This document shows, one piece after another, positions 26,758 through 30,032 of a stretch of 30,032 bases of DNA; position 1 is the first letter of the stretch; each line of letters opens with the position of its first letter. Both the position numbers and the translations under genes were made by a program. This DNA comes from Chrysochromulina tobinii (Eukaryota; Haptophyta; Prymnesiales; Chrysochromulinaceae), in the NCBI GenBank assembly GCA_001275005.1, contig JWZX01003378.1:1-30032 (forward strand), given 5' to 3'. The notes beneath the pieces are model-generated. The model had not been told where the DNA came from and made no database searches. It saw nothing but the letters and a program-made list of their open reading frames with translations.

Positions 26758-27059
26758 GGCAAAAATCGTTTGCGCGGACCCTCGATCCGCGGCCGCCGAT
26801 CGCTCGCGGAGCCGACACGCGCATTTGCCGAGTGTGAAAAGGGCCTTAATTGCGCTCGTCATCACGTGCACGTGCCGGTAATTTGCCATCGCGGCAAGAC
26901 GCACAGGCACCGGTCCCGTGGAGATACACCGTGGAGGGCGCAGACAAATGCTCTCGTCATCGAGGATAATCATCGAGGACATCCGTGCAGCGTACGCACG
27001 GCGAGGAGGACGGCCCCACTTCGTGCATCGAGGACGCTTTCATCAATCGCAACGACATC
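26758..27059 (-). promoter_or_regulatory. Upstream region of BTB gene / 3' region of THUMP gene
   Basis: TTTCACAC on the minus strand at 26839-26832 lies 75 bases before the ATG at 26757. An upstream in-frame ATG at 26982 would extend the BTB protein through this region, leaving only 77 bases to the THUMP gene's stop. Confidence 0.4.
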
Positions 27060-28433
27060 TCAAACCACACCCGCCCAGGGGACCATAGGTGCGCGGTCCG
27101 CCTTTCGCAGGACGTGCCACTCCGCGCGCCTCCCGTTGAGCGACTCCCACGGCAGCCGCCCTGATGGGACCGCGCCAACATCCTCTGCTGCCGCCGCCTC
27201 GTCCAGCTGCACATTCTGAGCGAGCACGATGACCGCCTTTGTGAAACCCATAGGGCAAGGCCGCACACACAGCGCGCGCAGGTACGAGTGGCCTCCACGA
27301 CCCGCATGCGGCGGCGCTTGTGCGGCAAGGTGTAGGGCTTCATACAAGGCAGGAAGCTGTGTTTGGCTCGTGAGCAGAACGGCGTGGCTGGAGCACTTGA
27401 GGACTCGCGCCCACTCGCGCATGCACGCCTCAAGGCTCGCACCTCGCGAGCCGTCCAGATGGTAGCCGAAGCGCGAGCTCACCTCAAACGGGAGATCGCA
27501 CACCAAACCGTCGCACGAGCTCGATGGCAACGGAAGGGTTGCACAGTCGCCCTGCAACAGAGCGAGGCGCGGACGAAGGGGCGCGGGCAGCGCGGCACGG
27601 TTGGCGACCGCGCAGACGAGCTGGGCGCCATCGCAGTCGAGCCCGATGGCAACGGACGTCGGCCACAGATTCAAAGCCTCGAGAAGCAACGCCGCTTTCC
27701 CGCACATTGGGTCGATCACAATGGCGGGCTCGGGTAGTGCCCCGAGAGAGCGCACCATGGCCCACGAAGTGTGCGGGTCGAGGCCGCCGACCGTGCGGCA
27801 GTCGAATGAGTCGGCCCTGCGCAGTAACGCCACCGAGACGAAGAGACCCTCGTCATTGAGCGACGCGCTCACTTGGAGGTGCGGTCGGTTGAGGTCCACC
27901 TTCCACCCGAAATGTTCATGCAGCGCGCCGCCGATGAGCTCGCCGAACTGCAGGCTGCTGATGCTCGCCTTGAAGCGGGTGCCGCGGCGGTTGCCTACCA
28001 CGGAAAACGTAGGCTCACTGCTCAAAGACGAGCCATGCACCGCCGCGTGCGCTTCTAAGGCTGCAGCCCAACCCTGTGCGTTCACGACGCGGGAAACCAC
28101 TTCTAACAACGCCTCGTCCGACGGACTCGGAAGGCTCGTGGAAGCCACGTCCAATACGATGCAGTACACCTTTTCCGGCAACGTGAGGCGCGCGAGTGCA
28201 GGGGCCACCGCGGCAGGAGCGGAGCACATCACACCTCGAGCCGTCTTGTGAATGGTGTTTGCCACCGCGGCGCCGCATTGCTGGAGCAGTAATGCGCGCA
28301 GCTCAGTTGCGCACTGTCGATGTGGCACATCGTTGGTCGTGAATAAGAAGGGTTTCCAGTCAGCGCTCGCGCCGTCGATCGATAAGGTACCAGTACGAGG
28401 AGCTGCAGAGCCGTCTCGCGGGGCAGGAGGCAT
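27060..28433 (-). CDS. THUMP-domain RNA guanine-N2 methyltransferase-like protein (TRM11/THUMPD family)
   Basis: 457 residues from an ATG at 28433. A THUMP-type region (about 60-200) includes FSVVGNRRGTRFKASISSLQ, GELIGGALHEHFGWKVDLNR and PHLQVSASLNDEGLFVSVAL. It is followed by a Rossmann methyltransferase: GGLDPHTSWAMV, motif I IDPMCGKAALLLEAL (SAM binding), AIGLDCDGAQL (acidic end of strand 2) and motif IV VCDLPFEVSSRFG, matching the DLPFG-type active site of THUMPD2/3 and Trm14. Family members make m2G in tRNA, or in U6 snRNA for THUMPD2. The Gly-rich loop is atypical (CGKAA in place of CGxGT), and DLPFE replaces DLPFG. Activity is therefore likely but not certain. It shares a 332-base divergent region with the membrane-protein gene at 28766. 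Confidence 0.85.
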   Translation of the reverse strand: MPPAPRDGSAAPRTGTLSIDGASADWKPFLFTTNDVPHRQCATELRALLLQQCGAAVANTIHKTARGVMCSAPAAVAPALARLTLPEKVYCIVLDVASTSLPSPSDEALLEVVSRVVNAQGWAAALEAHAAVHGSSLSSEPTFSVVGNRRGTRFKASISSLQFGELIGGALHEHFGWKVDLNRPHLQVSASLNDEGLFVSVALLRRADSFDCRTVGGLDPHTSWAMVRSLGALPEPAIVIDPMCGKAALLLEALNLWPTSVAIGLDCDGAQLVCAVANRAALPAPLRPRLALLQGDCATLPLPSSSCDGLVCDLPFEVSSRFGYHLDGSRGASLEACMREWARVLKCSSHAVLLTSQTQLPALYEALHLAAQAPPHAGRGGHSYLRALCVRPCPMGFTKAVIVLAQNVQLDEAAAAEDVGAVPSGRLPWESLNGRRAEWHVLRKADRAPMVPWAGVV

Positions 28434-28765
28434 GCGTGTTCCGAGCGTGAACGACCAGGTGTGAAGGCATGCCGCAAACTCTCGTCACGACGGCACATGC
28501 CAGACCCCGCACTTTCTCTCGTCAAAACTTTCACACAAAGTGCCGTAGCACACACCGGCCCAAGGCAACGCACGCGTGAGCGCGTGCACTTACTCCCCCA
28601 CCCCTTTCCGACGTATGGTTGTCGGAGCACCGGTTGTCGCGTCTGTCGTGTTAACGTTCACACAAACCAAGCCGCGGCGTCGCCGACGTTCTTTCCGGAA
28701 ATGCGTCGCCGAGCATTCGGGAGCCCCCCGGCCCCGCGTGCGACGGCCACAGCAGGCTCGTGACC
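28434..28765. promoter_or_regulatory. Divergent promoter between THUMP methyltransferase and seven-helix membrane protein
   Basis: TTCACACC on the minus strand (28465-28458) ends 25 bases before the THUMP ATG. On the plus strand are TTTCACAC at 28529-28536 and TTCACAC at 28657-28663, the latter about 103 bases before the plus-strand ATG. A near-palindrome CGCACGCGTGAGCGCGTGC is at about 28568-28586. Confidence 0.55.
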
Positions 28766-29686
28766 ATGACGGCCAAACCGTCCCGCTCAATCCTCTCGCG
28801 CGTGATCGGCCTTCACTGGCTCGATCCGTTCAAGGCGCTGCCGCACGGTGTCTCCGGGCTAGGTTGCGTAGGCATCGGCATGGTGCTCATCATCGCCGCT
28901 CTTGCCGGTGACATTCGCATTACATCCCATCCATTTCTGCAGGGACTGTATGCATACGCGACGTTCGCAAACGCGGCGGCCGGCCTGTTCATCACGGGAC
29001 GTGCGCCCAAACACTTTCAAGGCGTATTCGCGCGCACTGCTGTCTTCCAGATGTGCCTCGTCTACTACGTGGCCCGCTTTATGCCGGGCTTCCCGGGCGG
29101 CGGCGCGCTGCTGATCACAGCGCTCGACATGGCAGTGGCGGCCTTCACCGTGCTCGCGATTGGCTCATTCGCGGTGTTCGGCATCCAGCACATGCCGCCA
29201 ACCATCGCGGTCGCACTTCTGATGGGCTCCTTTGCGCTCGCGCTGCTTGCAGGCTACCCGCTGCAGTTGGCCATCCTCGGTGACGAGTGGTGGCAGTGCG
29301 TGCAGGTGGCGTACCCGATGCAGGCGATCGCGATGGTGGCGTACATCTACATCCCCGCCACGTGGGCCTTTGCCGTGATGCTCTTCGGCTCCACCCTGTG
29401 GAATCGCAAGATCATTGGCGACCTCGCACTCGGCCTAGGCTTCGCAGGCCTTGTCATCGTCACCCTCGTGAGCACGGTGCTGATGCAGGAGGTGCACCTG
29501 CCCGACGTCTCGACGCAGATGCTCTGGCTCCCGTGCCCCGCGCCGCCTCCTGGGTCGTGGAGCGCGTGGGTTGCCCGAAAGTTTGACACGTCAGCACTGG
29601 CGCGTTCCGTGCTCGCGATGCTGCGCGATCCGCCCACGCCGCCCCCACCTCCACCGCTGCGGCCAAAGTTCCTCGGTCTCTTTTGA
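28766..29686 (+). CDS. Seven-helix membrane protein of unknown function
   Basis: Start at the ATG in context GTGACCATGACG (28766), about 306 residues. Seven hydrophobic segments are visible: GLGCVGIGMVLIIAALAG, GLYAYATFANAAAGLFI, RTAVFQMCLVYYVARF, LDMAVAAFTVLAIGSFAVF, IAVALLMGSFALALLAGYPL, MQAIAMVAYIYIPATWAFAV, and LGFAGLVIVTLVSTVLM. The N-terminus is short and basic. The C-terminal 60 residues are hydrophilic with a polyproline run (TPPPPPPLRPKFLG). I do not recognise the family. There is no retinal lysine pattern that would mark it as a rhodopsin. Start, length and codon use support a real intronless gene. Confidence 0.75.
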   Translation: MTAKPSRSILSRVIGLHWLDPFKALPHGVSGLGCVGIGMVLIIAALAGDIRITSHPFLQGLYAYATFANAAAGLFITGRAPKHFQGVFARTAVFQMCLVYYVARFMPGFPGGGALLITALDMAVAAFTVLAIGSFAVFGIQHMPPTIAVALLMGSFALALLAGYPLQLAILGDEWWQCVQVAYPMQAIAMVAYIYIPATWAFAVMLFGSTLWNRKIIGDLALGLGFAGLVIVTLVSTVLMQEVHLPDVSTQMLWLPCPAPPPGSWSAWVARKFDTSALARSVLAMLRDPPTPPPPPPLRPKFLGLF

Positions 29687-30032
29687 AGCCTGTTGCGCGC
29701 ACACGCGGGCTATGAGTGAGTAAGAAAGTGAGTAACTACGCCTGACGGCAGCGCATACGTGGCGAGGGGGGTACCCACGCTCAACAGGCGGTAACAAAGC
29801 GTGGCGGTGGTGGTATTGGTCATGTCATAGCCTCATAGCCAAGTGTCGGAACGCCGACTATGAACTGGTGCATCGTGTTCAATGATCGTGTTTGTGTGCG
29901 ACGGGTCCGGATGGCCGATGGCGCCGGAGTGTTGGCAATGGGTCGGTACCACTTGTCGAGGACCGACAGGGGGGCGCGTTCTGGAAGGGGTATTCAAGTT
30001 GCCCCTTAGCCCGCCGCAGGCGCGAAAATTTG
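29687..30032. other. 3' intergenic region to window edge
   Basis: 346 bases downstream of the membrane-protein gene. I see no gene, RNA or clear repeat. Confidence 0.5.

Noticed and set aside
1-30032. tRNA, rRNA, CRISPR arrays, insertion sequences, viral genes
   Set aside because: I looked for T-loop and anticodon-arm patterns, regular spaced repeats, transposase and capsid motifs and found none I could support by eye.

Overview
The window is nuclear DNA of a GC-rich, intron-poor, flagellated unicellular eukaryote. Support for this: two proteins built of sperm-tail PG-rich (SHIPPO) repeats as in axonemes, BTB/POZ and Kelch proteins, a THUMP tRNA-type methyltransferase, one AG|GT..AG|GT spliceosomal intron, and no operons, Shine-Dalgarno sites or rRNA. 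Several protein motifs (RelA/SpoT-like fold in a giant mosaic protein, ZZ-like modules with an 'RYHLRGQNYDIC' core, CGPxxGPxCxxC repeats) recall large mosaic proteins of haptophytes and similar microalgae. A haptophyte is my best guess, by inference only.

Layout. 1-7742 (minus): one giant Kelch / filamin-like / RelA-SpoT-like gene that runs off the left edge and is cut by at least two frame breaks. 7743-8435: its upstream region, with an inverted repeat. 8436-11237 (minus): a fusion of a class I methyltransferase, a DTW domain and a zinc finger. 11472-12287 (plus): SHIPPO protein. 12485-13441 (plus): unknown protein. 13821-14657 (minus): second SHIPPO protein. 14907-21449 (plus): a 2180-residue coiled-coil scaffold with ZZ-like, Cys-rich and TPR modules. 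21855-23046 (minus): two-exon EamA/DMT transporter. 23631-24536 (minus): PAP2 lipid phosphatase. 25324-26757 (minus): BTB/POZ protein. 27060-28433 (minus): THUMP methyltransferase. 28766-29686 (plus): seven-helix membrane protein of unknown function.

Gene relations. Three gene pairs are divergent with 234-332 bp between start codons (8436/11472, 13821/14907, 27060/28766), so they probably share bidirectional promoters. Two themes recur: flagellar or scaffold proteins in the middle (11.5-21.4 kb), and RNA-modification-type enzymes (methyltransferase-DTW fusion; THUMP methyltransferase). A TTCACAC(C) motif lies upstream of six of the genes, in each case in the orientation of the downstream gene, while it occurs only twice in coding DNA. 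It may be a core promoter element.

Main items for a second look: the broken giant gene with its missed C-terminal frame, the methyltransferase-DTW fusion, the intron whose 3' end is a decayed copy of the upstream exon end, and the TTCACAC promoter motif.
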